Shown here piece by piece: positions 10,310-20,664 of a DNA stretch of 64,000 nt. The stretch comes from Lactifluus volemus (taxonomy: Eukaryota; Basidiomycota; Agaricomycetes; Russulales; Russulaceae). The stretch is taken from contig WTXI01000030.1 of NCBI GenBank assembly GCA_022376515.1, positions 272,827 to 336,826 on the forward strand, read 5' to 3'. Every line of letters starts with the position of its first letter. The stretch's first letter is position 1. The notes beneath the pieces are model-generated. The model worked only from the letters and a program-made list of their open reading frames with translations. It ran no database searches and was not told where the DNA came from. The position numbers and the translations under genes were made by a program.

Positions 10310-11101
10310 TTGGACGAAGACACTGCAGATGTCTCGGAAGCGAACTCGCTCGACCTCGACCTTCTGTTCGCAGAGACGACCATCCCCATCCTACATGTCC
10401 GCCACGTTGTGAAACATCAATGGGACTCCTTGGTCGTCATGGACTACATCCCAGGTCCAACGCTGGCTCACATTTGGCCCACCTTTTCGACGTGGTGGAA
10501 AATCCGTGTGGCTTTTACATTACACCGCCTGGCCCACTGAGCGTGTAATGAGCACGGATATGTGAATGCCCCATATCTGGTCAAGTTCAATCTTATCCGC
10601 CTCGTATTCTGGACTCTCAGCCTTTTTCAACGAGCGCCACCAGGTGGCAACGGATGCCAACAAGTTGCCTCGAGATGGCCCCTCGAGGAACGATTTATTC
10701 GACAATTCCAAACCTCTCGTTCTCACACATCAGGATCTCAACCTTTCGAAAAGTCATCGTTGGAAAACATGGTCCACCTTTGGATCGTTGACTGGGAATG
10801 GGCAGGATATTATCCACCGTGGTTTGAGTATGTGGCGATGCGGTGGCAGAATGAGGATGACAAGGTTAGTGGAATAAACAACGAGTTTTGGGAGGCATCA
10901 GTCCCTTTTATTTGTGGACCACTAGTATATTTCAAGGTGGAAAGGTGGCTGTGGAGAATGTCACCGGGCTTGTACTTTAGTCGAATGAATATGCTGCTGT
11001 ATCGTCCTGATTCAGACTCCATAGAAGCAATAGTTTGGTATGACAATCTGATGCTCATTCATAGAACTTGGGGCCATGTTCACTTTGTGATGAGCGGGTA
11101 A
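10310..11101 (+). pseudogene. Aminoglycoside-phosphotransferase-like kinase, frameshifted
   Basis: Pieces of a fungal APH-family protein (Pfam APH type) appear in different frames. Frame 10310-10540 has LLFAETTIPILHVRHVVKHQ and VVMDYIPGPTLAHIWPTFS, the typical N-lobe to hinge. Around 10566-10770 comes LVLTHQDLNLS, the catalytic HxDxxxxN loop. Frame to 11101 has LWIVDWEWAGYYPPWFEYVA, the metal-binding D and the family's WEWAG(Y/F) hallmark. At least two frameshifts separate these, so no product is expected. Similar proteins are abundant in agaric genomes. Confidence 0.75.
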
Positions 11102-11563
11102 AGCAAATCTTAAGCATTGGCTGTGTAACACTGATCTCTTCTAAGCAAATTGCAGGGATGAGTGTCAGTTTTTTTATGGGACTGGAATGCTTCTAACACA
11201 TACCCTGCAACACCCTTATGTCTTCTTCAGTAGTCAGCTCCTCGTCCTGTTTCTGCTCTGTCAAACCCAACATGTTACAATGAAGCCGTTGAGGTGGTAG
11301 TAGCACTTCCGTCTGAATTAGAGTCCTGTTCAACACGATCACTCCTGTTTGGAGAAGAAGGGAGCCAAAATTCGACCTTAGAGGTTGTGAGCACCATGAG
11401 AAGTGATAAGCGAAGGTGAAGACGATGTACTTGAACTCAGAAATGTAGATACAGGCGGAGTAGTGGTTTTTTTAATAAGTTTCTATTTATTTACATTTTC
11501 ATGATTTTCGAGCTCAGTTCAGAGCACGGGACATATTTTTCCGGAACCGCTGTAGTGGTACTG

Positions 11564-11798
11564 CTCGGACTTAGACACGGTAATAGTGGTTAGTACCCTC
11601 AACCCGTTCAATACTAGTATATGAGAAACGATTACAAAAAATAAATAAATTCCAATGTCATTCCGAAAGAGTACAGAAAAAAGGTTTCACAATCACAGAG
11701 GTACAGTCACATCAATTCGAGTACATTGTCCAACAAAATCCATTTCATCAGCTATTTCAGAACATGCCCCATAAGTCCAGGCCAAGAAAGCTGCACTA
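11564..11798. other. Short intergenic stretch
   Basis: AT-rich spacer and the probable 3' UTR of the minus-strand gene ending at 11799. Nothing else seen. Confidence 0.5.
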
Positions 11799-12287
11799 CT
11801 AGTACGTGCCGCTTGGATGAGGCGGATGATACCCCGGGCCGTACGGCGCATAATGCGAGGATGTGCTGGAGGTGTGTGACGTAGTACGAGTGGTAGAGCT
11901 TGAGTGGGACGTAGGAGTAGTAGAGCTTGAGTGTGATGTAGGAATGGAGGAGGTGGAGGTTGTGCGTGATGTAGGAATGGAGGATGTAGGAACGGAGGAG
12001 GTGGAGGTTGTGCGTGATGTAGGAACGGAGGAGGTGGAGGTTGTGCGTGATGTAGGAATGGAGGAGGTGGAAGTTGTACGTGATGTAGAATTGGTGGAGA
12101 TTGTTGTGGAGGAAGGGGGGCCCACGGTGCTAGAAGTGGTGGTGTCGGCCCAACGTTTGGCGAGGTAGCCAGCTGCCACCTTGGCACCCGGAGCAGTTTG
12201 GTCAAGCAGATGTGCTTGTAAGAAGGAGAGGAACAAGTAGGCGAAGTAGACGGCGATGACCAGGAGGCTGAGGCGTAAATTCAGCAT
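11799..12287 (-). CDS. Signal-anchored Ser/Thr-rich repeat protein
   Basis: 162 residues. An N-terminal hydrophobic segment (about residues 5-25, LRLSLLVIAVYFAYLFLSFL) can act as a signal peptide or membrane anchor. After a short linker with AAGYLAKRW, the rest is almost entirely Ser/Thr/Pro in 11-residue repeats (S-I/V-P-T-S-R-T-T-S-T-S), coded by 33-bp DNA repeats. Such tails are usually heavily O-glycosylated and hold a domain off the cell surface. Start is the first ATG after a TATA-like ataaata about 50-60 bases upstream, in context gccaaccATG. A second open frame through the same repeats (proline/histidine-rich) is a by-product of the repeat. No homolog recognised. Confidence 0.55.
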   Translation of the reverse strand: MLNLRLSLLVIAVYFAYLFLSFLQAHLLDQTAPGAKVAAGYLAKRWADTTTSSTVGPPSSTTISTNSTSRTTSTSSIPTSRTTSTSSVPTSRTTSTSSVPTSSIPTSRTTSTSSIPTSHSSSTTPTSHSSSTTRTTSHTSSTSSHYAPYGPGYHPPHPSGTY

Positions 12288-12728
12288 GGTTGGCTCGGGT
12301 GAGGATGCGGGATGGTGGAGCCATGGAGAGGAAGCTATTTATCTGAATGCTCCTTCCAAGTGTGCGCAGCGATCCTTCCTCATAATGTTGCGCCCAGGCA
12401 GCGCCCTAGGAGATATAGGTGACTTTGTCACGCTGCTGTAGATGTGCTGAGCTGGATGTTTGCGGGCTGTTCTGCACATGGTGCGCGCGCATTTTGGGCG
12501 GTCTAGCCAATGGCGCAACAGCTCTGGTCTCCGCTGACATTCCGTTTATTTCCAGAAGCATTGGTTGAGGAAACCAGATAATAGGAACACACGACGATTT
12601 GTGGAGCGCTGGATGTGACTGTCTCGTTATTTCAGAAGGGTCAAGTGACCCCACTGGCCGCCCGTAAATGGAAAAGTACCTCACTCGTGCCCAGGACATC
12701 ACTGGCGGTCAACCTGTTTTTGATCCAA
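12288..12728. other. Divergent promoter region
   Basis: Lies between the minus-strand Ser/Thr-rich gene and F-box gene 3, so it should hold promoters for both. No conserved block of class I or II was found here. F-box gene 3 may use a different upstream sequence. Confidence 0.4.
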
Positions 12729-14319
12729 ATGGATGGCCGTTCCACTGGCACAGGATCAAACTGCAGAAGCGTTCAAGGTGTTGTACCTCAATGGAAGAAA
12801 TCGTTGATTCAACAAGAATTAGGTAAGACTCGTCAGGAACAACCATAACGATGGCTGAGTTGCGTCGTCATGGTGTGGTGTAGGCCAGCCAGAATCCCAA
12901 CGGCTCACAATCAGATCTCTCCCCGACATTGTCCTCCTAGACATATTCGATTTTTATCGGGACAAAGATGGACGTCCATCTGATTGGCAGAAGCTGGTGC
13001 ATGTATGCCAACGATGGCGATACCTCGTTTTTGAATCACCGATCCGTCTCAATCTGCAACTATCTTGCACAAAGATAACACCTGTGAGAAAACTGTTGCA
13101 TGTCTGGCCAGCATCACTTCCTATCACTATCCGGTTCCTCTACAGCAAGTACATGTGGTCGGAATGGGACAACCCCGTAGACGGCATCGACAACATCGTT
13201 GCCGCATTGAAGCATTGTGATCGCATACGCAAGATTTATATCGCCATTGGCAATACAGAGGAGTATCTCTGGGAAGATATTTTCACGGCAATGCAGGGAC
13301 AATTTCCAATCTTGAGATCTCTTTCGTTTTGCTCACTTCGTGGGGTGAGGACCCTACCCGATACATTCTTCAACTTGAATGGATCCGCCCCGTGTCTACA
13401 ACATCTCACTCTCCGGCAAATCTCATTCCCGTCGTTGCCACGACTCCTCCTGTCCACAGGTGACCTCAGATCTCTTCGACTTTTCTATATACCTACTTCT
13501 GGGTACATTTCACCTGTGACAATGGCCGCATCCCTGTCTGCGTTGCCAAAGCTCGAATCCCTTGTCATCAACTTCAGATATCCGACACCTCACCCTCAAC
13601 GAAGAGACAGACCTGTACTTCCACCGACCCGGTTTGCTCTCCCTACTCTAACTGAGTTGGTATTTCAAGGTGTCAGCGAGTATTTGGAAGTCCTTGCGGC
13701 ACGGATCGATACTCCTCTACTCGATGACTTCCAGATAGACTTCTACCATGATCCCGAGCTTGTGTTTGACATCCCCCAAACGATTCGGTTGTTTGGCCAC
13801 CTAAGTTGGTTCAGGCCATCCAGTTTAGGCTTGAATTTCAATCTGCCTTATTATGCCTCCATCCTTTTTCCCTCAAAGATAATGCCTCATTCCACGGGTG
13901 TTCGCGTGTGGAAAATCACGTGCGAAAGGTCGGATTGGCAACTCTCTTCTGTAGCACAGATATGCAGCCAGATTCTCCATTTCCGCACTAGCGTGGAGTC
14001 ACTCAACATTGGCTTCGGGCCTCACTCGGACCCCTTGGATTGGATCCACGAGAGAGATTCCATTCTATGGTCCCAACTATTTCACTCGTTTACCTCTGTC
14101 CACAGTCTGGACATACATGCCCCGCTAGAGCCGTTCATCGCAGCTGCGTTGCAGGGGCTCACGGAAGAATCTGCCGCCAAGGTATTCCCCTCACTACACA
14201 GCCTTTCCATTGTCGGGAAGACGTCAGATGAGACTGTGCAAGAAGGGATACAATCATTTGTCGCAGCTCGCCAGTACTCTTCTCATCCTGTGGCTATCTT
14301 TTTCCGCGAAGTCGATTGA
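12729..14319 (+). CDS. F-box protein, gene 3 (intact duplicate of gene 1)
   Basis: Exons 12729-12822 and 12884-14319, intron 61 bp, phase 1, 509 residues. The upstream ATG used in other copies is ATC here, so translation should start at the second one (leader MDGRSTGTGSN). The F-box is at about residues 42-95 (SLPDIVLLDIFDFY ... VHVCQRWRYLVFESPIRLNL). Leucine-rich stretches follow (LPDTFFNLNGSAPCLQHL, MAASLSALPKLESL, LDDFQIDFYHDPELVFDIP) and the ending is IQSFVAARQYSSHPVAIFF. The predicted role is a substrate receptor of an SCF ubiquitin ligase. Nearly identical to gene 1 outside its LINE insertion. Confidence 0.88.
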
Positions 14320-15141
14320 AGACATCGTCATGGTAGGTCGCCGCTGTGGTTGAAACCACCCTCATTTTCTCCTTTCCACTCGTTCCTTTTCCTCCTTCCA
14401 TTATTTGGCCTCATCCCGTTATTTTGGTTGATCTGACAGCGATCCCGGACTGCAGGTATATCGTATCACCAACCCCGTGCCCTATGTCCCACCTTCTACT
14501 CCGCAACGTCCCTCTCAGCTACGACCACCTTTTATGCCTCGGCTCAGTGCTACGTTACACTGGCACGTGTCCCCTTGATTCCCTAATAGCGTGCCTGTTT
14601 CTCCCCGTCGTGGATTCCTGTGTCGTAACTACTACATCGTGATAGTCTCGTGCCCCCCCTTCATTTGACTACCTCATTTTTCATTCCTTACCAACGGTTT
14701 GAAATGCAGTCTTTATTTCCGCTACGTCACGGTTGACGCCATTATCTTTACTTTTGTATGACTGCGCCACTATCTACACCAACCACCCCACTAGTGGGTA
14801 CGGATTTGAAATGTCTTGAGAGTTGCAGAACAAAGAACGCGTCCAAGTCAACGCAGGCCACACCGCCAAGAACCCCAAAAAATAAAGTAAGAGAAAACTA
14901 ATGAACGGTCATGCGTTGTGTGTTATGTGGAATACTCCCGGGCGAGTGCTCCAAACGAAGGACAATGAATGTCAGTTCTGTAAAAAAAAAAAAGAGTTGG
15001 CTCTTAAGGGAGAGATAGACTCGGAAATGCTACATACTGTCCTCATCTTCCTGCCAATTCCGTATTGGTATTTCGTTGCGCTGTACGTAGAGGGGGTTAG
15101 GACATGGGCTCACGTTGCATCGCGTTCCGGGCCCTCCTCTA
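14320..15141. repeat. Intergenic part of duplicated unit B
   Basis: Counterpart of 3052-4320. No gene supported; small open frames are not conserved between the two copies. Confidence 0.65.
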
Positions 15142-15208
15142 GTGCCAGCTCCTCGCTCGCGGTAAGCTCGCGTAGTTCCGCGCTCTGCTTCCACGCGTGA
15201 TATGTCTG
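15142..15208 (+). promoter_or_regulatory. Conserved upstream block, F-box promoter class I (gene 4)
   Basis: Counterpart of the block at 4321-4388, 249 bases before the ATG at 15391. The core gctcgcggtaagctcgcg is unchanged. Confidence 0.45.
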
Positions 15209-15390
15209 TGATTATTATAATAATAAGTGCTTTAGGCGCAAGTCAACTGAAGTCTCAATCGCGACCGTGACCTCAACGTGACTGTCGGTGATTGCCGCGG
15301 TGTTGACTCTCCGGCCGGGCAGAGTCGGAGCACGTTCCGGCTCAGCAACTGAATAACTTACTGGCACCCGCCAGCCAATCATTTGCTTTG

Positions 15391-16886
15391 ATGCAAATGG
15401 ATGGTCATTCCATAGGCTCAAATAGCAAAAACGTTGTTGCACATTACCGCAAGGAATTGTTTATTCAACAACGACCAGGTATGACTCATCAAGTACAACC
15501 ACGACGAAAGCTGAACTGTGTGGTGTAGGCCTGGTATTCCCACGAATCACAATCGAATCTCTCCCCGACGATGTCCTCCTAGAGACATTTGATTTTTATC
15601 TCAGATACATATGGGATTGGGAGACACTGGTGCACGTATGCCGAAGATGGCGATTCGTCGTTTTTGCATCGCCAATCCGTCTCGATCTGCGACTTATTTG
15701 CACGGAGGGATCACCTGTGAGGAAGTCGTTGGATGTCTGGCCAGCATTTCCCCTCGTTCTCCGATTCTATACCGAGTCGCAATTGGACAACTCGGGCGAA
15801 GACAGTTTCGACAACCTCGTTGCCGCATTGGAGCACTGTGATCGCGTACGCCAGATCGACATCACCAATCCAGCAGATTTTCTATGGAGGAAACTTCTCA
15901 CGGCAATGGACGAGCCATTCACAGAATTGAGATCTCTTTGCTTTGACTCACTTGGTGAGGTGGTTCCTCTCCCCGATACATTCTTGAACGGGTCCGCCCC
16001 GTGTCTACAAGATCTCGATCTTTCGTCATTCTCATTTCCGTCGCTGGCACGACTTCTCATGTCTACAAGCGACCTCACATATCTCCGTCTTGTCAATATA
16101 CCTAATTCTGGGTACATCTCCCCCGAGACAATGGCCGCATGCCTGTCTGCGCTGCCAAAGCTCAAATTCCTCTGGATCCATTTCAAGTCCCCGACACCTC
16201 ACCCTAAACGAAGGAACCGACCTGTACCGCCACAGACCCGGTTTGTCCTCCCCGCTCTCTCAAAGTTGAAATTCAAAGGTGTGAGCGAGTACCTGGAAGT
16301 CCTCGTGGCCCGAATGGATGCCCCTCTACTCGATAATTTCGCGATAAACTTCTTCCATCAGCTTGTATTTGACACCCCCCAAATTATTCGGTTCTTTGGT
16401 CATCTAGAGTCATTCAGGTCATCCAGTCTAGATTTGGTATTCAATTCTTACGAAGCCTCTATCTTTTTTTCCTCAAGTACGAGACGTTATGCTCACTCGT
16501 GGCAAATCTACTGCAAAAGGTCCGACTGGCAAGTCTTTTCGTTAGCGCAAATATGCAGCCAGATTCGGCCCTTCCGCTCTAACGTGAACGCTCTCACCAT
16601 CGCATCCTGGTCACGTCCGGATCCTGACAACATGGATCCCACGTTATGGCTCCAACTTTTTCACTCATTTCCCTCTGTCCAGAGTCTTTCCATACACGTC
16701 GCGCTGGAACCGGTTATCGCAGCTGCTTTACAAGGGCTCACGGGGGAATCAGCCGCCGATGTGCTCCCCTCGCTACACAGCCTTTCCATTATTGGGAATA
16801 AGTCAGACGAAGCTGCACCACATGATATACAATCATTCATCGCGGCCCGCCAGCACAGCGGCCGCCCGGTAGACTTAATCCGCTAG
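15391..16886 (+). CDS. F-box protein, gene 4 (intact duplicate of gene 2)
   Basis: Exons 15391-15478 and 15529-16886; 50-bp intron starting gtatga (others start gtaaga), phase 1; 481 residues. Leader MQMDGHSIGSNSKN; F-box SLPDDVLLETFDFYL ... VHVCRRWRFVVFASPIRLDLRL; leucine-rich stretches LPDTFLNGSAPCLQDL and MAACLSALPKLKFL; ending IQSFIAARQHSGRPVDLIR. It keeps the C-terminus that the MITE removed from gene 2, so it shows the ancestral form of the pair. Confidence 0.88.
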
Positions 16887-17947
16887 AGGTGAGGACACCG
16901 TAAGGTCAGTGTGCCAGCTATTCTTTGTTGCAAGTCCCTCGAATCTATATTCTTTCACTTGTTCCCTTTCCTCCTACCATTTGTCCATTATATTTCATCT
17001 GACAGCGATTCTGGACAGCACGTATGTCACCAACCCGTGCCTTATGGCCCATCTTATTCCTCAACATCACAACCACTCAATAATACGCTGCAGGTTCAGT
17101 GCTACGTTACACTGGCCACTCTGGAATTCATGGATTCACGAAGGCACACAGGCCCGGAAGCATACAAACGGAGGGGCTAGGGAAACTTACATTCTGAGCT
17201 GTGGCATGAAGGAGCAACGCGGGGACTATCACAAATGTAGTGTAACGGTATGAAAGGGAGGGGTAATCAACTTAATGAGACCAGGATGCAAGGAATGGCA
17301 TAGTAATAGGGAAATGGGTTGTAAACTGAGGCGAAACGCGGCAGTGTGGTAAACATTAAACGAGACGAAGGAATCAGCGGGGTCATAAGAAGCATAAGGA
17401 GATACAAGGCACTCCAGAACCACCAGAGACACTTGGGGTCGTCTTTTGGTTCACCGTGACCTGGAACTGAAGTGCCTGGAAGATCTGTAGGAAAAGGCAA
17501 TATATTCTCACACCCAGGGTCCAGTGTGACTGTCTCGACGTATGGCATGGGTGTCTCCACTTTGTGTCTGAACAAGTTGACCGCGGAGTATAATGACGGT
17601 GTTGTGACCACCTTGACCAGACGAAAGTTTTGCTTCCAGCTCAGGGCCACCGGCCCACGCGAGCGCGACGCGAAACAAGTTGTAAATCCCGCATCGAGAT
17701 GTGTGTTACTGTGTGCTTTTCTGCCAGAAGGTTGCACGCCTCTCGCACACAAGCGTACCCCATATATGCGAGTTGTGCTAGATCTAGGATGTGCGTACCT
17801 TTCGCTCTTCCTTTGGGACCCACATACTGGCGCCGCAAGAAAGACGTTACAAGGAGTTTTCTTCAAGTTGGGTACTACTTGGGTGCTATACGCATGTAAA
17901 AATCGAAAAGTCTATCAAACGAACATTCTCCCAATAGTGGTACTACA
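16887..17947. repeat. Intergenic, right part of duplicated unit B
   Basis: 16887-17830 matches 6472-7157 joined to 9445-9690, with no LINE in it (empty site 17589-17601). 17831-17947 is unique and is the probable 3' UTR of the CRN gene. No gene supported. Confidence 0.65.
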
Positions 17948-19771
17948 TCAGTCAAATATGTGGTCGAACATGGCGATATCGTGGTCGGATTTTATCAGCA
18001 GACCATCTGATACATCATCTGGCCGCCAAATATCGATTTTGTTGACGTTGATAGGATAGCACACCTGACCGATGATCCCTGACCAATCGAAGTCGACAAG
18101 CATGAGCCCCGGCTTGCCATCCTTCCTGACCATCATGTTGATATCTCGTACATCGCCGTGCACCAAGTTGGCATGATGAAGCTCGACCAATCGTGCTCTA
18201 ATGTGTTCACGTTCATCTGCAGGCGGATTGTATTTGTCAAAGGGTTTGTATCCCTCATCGAGAGCGTCCATGATAACCATCTTCCATTTGGCACCGATGT
18301 CTTCGAAACCTCTCAGCTTCGGAGCGATACCCATTTCTGCACATTTCTCGTGAACCGCTTGTGAGTACCGACGTACGAACTTGATGCAAATCCTCTCCCC
18401 ATTGTCGTTCTCCCCGATGAAAAGAAGCTTCGTCTCGTCAATCTGGCAGAGATACTCGAAGTTCACGGTGGTTTCGGTCTCGAGGGAGCGGTACGTGCGA
18501 GGATCTGGGAATTGTGGGTCCAAGTTTTCGAGAAGTGCGTGGTTTTTCAGTGCGTCGTAGCATTGTTCCAATGACCGAATAGCTGCCTTGAAGGCACCGA
18601 AATGACGAGCAAGAGATTCACGCATAGCCATGTCAGTGGAATGACAGAACAGAGGCCAGGTCGGAGTAAGAACTTGGGAATAGGGTCGGGTCGTCCATAC
18701 AGCACCAGAAAAGCTAATTTGAGGTCCTGTGAACATTTGAACAAGTTATTATATAGCAAGGGAGAAAAGTAAGGTCTGACCGAAGACAGTAATCAGCAAG
18801 GATGGAAAGTTGAATTTCGGAAATTCTTGTGACTTCACGGCGGTAGAATGTGAATAATACAAAACGACCTGGGCGTACGGCTCGGCACCTCTGCTACCAA
18901 TCTCTTTCTTAACCTCGATAATCGCAACAAGATGACCGCTGATCTCAACAGCGCCATCGGTCGCGAAATGATGACCCTTGGAGGTTATCGTAGACGTGAC
19001 GACTGGGATGCCATACCTCGTCAGAATATCACGCAACTCTGCCGCACGCGCATCCTTATCCTGGAAGAAATTAGACATCGCTCCCATCAATTCTAGAACG
19101 AGCATGTTGTCCTCCGCAATCGGCTGATAGTTCTCGCAATTGTCGAGGAACTGACGAAAGATGGGGTGCAGTAAGGTGACGGGAATTGGGGCATTGGCAG
19201 CAGTGGGTCTGCCGCACGCGATTGGGATTTGCTTCTTCTGGAACTTCGAAAAATGTGAAGGGATTCCCAGGCTTGAAGGACTCGTCGAAGGAAGCTTGGC
19301 GCTGAACCGCTGACGTTCCTTGAGCAGGTTAGCCACCGAGACAGGGGGGAACTCATTTTCTGCTGGCAACATTCATGCTTCCGTGGCTGAATTGGAGATA
19401 CGGGTGCCCTCACCAAGCGCGGGTACCTCAACAAGGATGTGGATGGATTCTTTGGATAAGTATTCATCCCCGAAAAGCTGAGAAATTCGCTGCCAGGCCT
19501 TGTTTAGGCGAACAATGCGAGCGTCAGGACGATCAAACCGAATAGTTTTCAAAGTTTCTTCGAAGCTATCATCATCAGGGAGACCGAAACACTTCCAGAG
19601 TACGAGATCGCGGGCATCGACTTTATCGAGCATATGGGCATGTTTGTCTTTGATCAATTCCTTGAGTTTGGCAACGGTGTCATCGTCATCGATTTTAACT
19701 GGGACAACATGTTCATCCGGTTTATCATCAGGCCAGACAAGGCACATTAGCTTTGATTTCGCGCCAGACAT
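17948..19771 (-). CDS. Crinkler (CRN)-type protein: ubiquitin-like header, nuclease-like middle, kinase-like end
   Basis: Exons on the minus strand 19771-19402, 19359-18781, 18726-17948; introns of 42 and 54 bp; 575 residues. Residues 1-123 form a CRN header (MCLVWPDDKPDEHVVPVKID, DDDTVAKLKELIKDKH, with LVLWKCFGLPDD in place of the oomycete LFLAK box). The middle (about 190-310) has a PD-(D/E)XK-like pattern: ATDGAVEI then IIEVKKE. The C-terminus has a kinase-like core: LVHGDVRDINMMV (catalytic loop, about residue 505) and LMLVDFDWSG (DFG equivalent). Header plus nuclease-like plus kinase-like modules is a known layout of fungal crinkler proteins, proposed to act in conflict between organisms or genomes. 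All key residues are present and the frame is unbroken. No obvious signal peptide. Confidence 0.85.
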
Positions 19772-20410
19772 TGCAGGATGGAATGGCGTAAAGAGCTGAG
19801 GACGATTGACGGTGGCCCAATGTAGAAGTCGGTATGGAAATGGAGACTGGTGATTGTTGTTGGTTGTTGATCCGGTGGTTGAAACCGATTTGCCAGCTCG
19901 GGCTCGGTGACGAAGAAATACTACCCCACATCTGCCGATAGTTACTGTACCGACCATCAATACACATCCGTTTCTCCCCAGAAGAGAGTGACCGGTCTGG
20001 TCATGTGCGGTACAAGTTTGCACGATTTGCCTCAAGTTATTCCTCAAGTTATGATAGCAGTCTACAAAATAAATCTGGTCCCTACCACATCACGCTCATT
20101 GTAGGATGACACACGGTTGCTCCTCACCGCGAGCATGATGTCAACTTGAAAGTTCACCGTGACTACCAAGCGCCCCGGAAAAAGCGTATAGAAGAAGGAA
20201 AGAGGTACAGCGCTGGAGATAGACCGTGTGTGGCGTGGTAACTTGAGTCAGGGACTCCCGTATCTCTCCCGCTGACCACTGGCAGCTTACACACGCGTCG
20301 ACGACCCGCATCTCGACTTGGTCAAAAATAGAGGGATGCAACACTGTTGGCATGAAGAGGTTAGGACAGGGGTGAGTGACGGATGGGGTACTCCCGCACT
20401 CCTCTTCGAG
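19772..20410. other. Intergenic between CRN gene and F-box gene 5
   Basis: Promoter region of the minus-strand CRN gene on the left. An open minus frame continues upstream of the chosen CRN start to 20047, but the CRN header begins at the ATG at 19771. Nothing else recognised. Confidence 0.45.
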
Positions 20411-20480
20411 TGTCAGCTCCTCGCTCACGGTAAGCTCGCGTAGTTCCGCGCTCTGCATCGATGCACGATATATATGTTTG
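20411..20480 (+). promoter_or_regulatory. Conserved upstream block, F-box promoter class I (gene 5)
   Basis: Third copy of the block (gtcagctcctcgctcacgg, then taagctcgcgtagttccgcg), 254 bases before the ATG at 20665. Gene 5 is otherwise more diverged than the gene 2/4 pair, which argues for constraint on this block. Confidence 0.45.
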
Positions 20481-20664
20481 TAGTCATGTTGATTCTGTAG
20501 GCACAACGCCAATTCTGAATCTGCAGTGGATTGCATATCCCGATAAGGGGAACTAGCTTAGGACGATGGTGTCTGAGTAGATCGGCATCGCTCCTCCGGC
20601 TGCCGGAGCCCGGGCCAGATAACGCCACAACAAGCGCTGGCAATTGTACTCACCAGTCAACCTC

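Larger units (their letters stand above)
9931..11563 (+). mobile_element. Decayed Tc1/mariner-like element with kinase-like cargo
   Basis: Inverted arms of about 55-75 bases: ctctgaactgagctc and following sequence at 9953-9988 is repeated inverted at 11490-11530, extending outward to cactacagc (9933-9941) and gctgtagtg (11549-11557). The left arm has lost about 15 bases relative to the right. Between the arms sit the DNA-binding part of a Tc1-like transposase (10044-10280) and, instead of the catalytic domain, an aminoglycoside-phosphotransferase-like fragment. Clean TA target sites are no longer visible. Confidence 0.6.
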
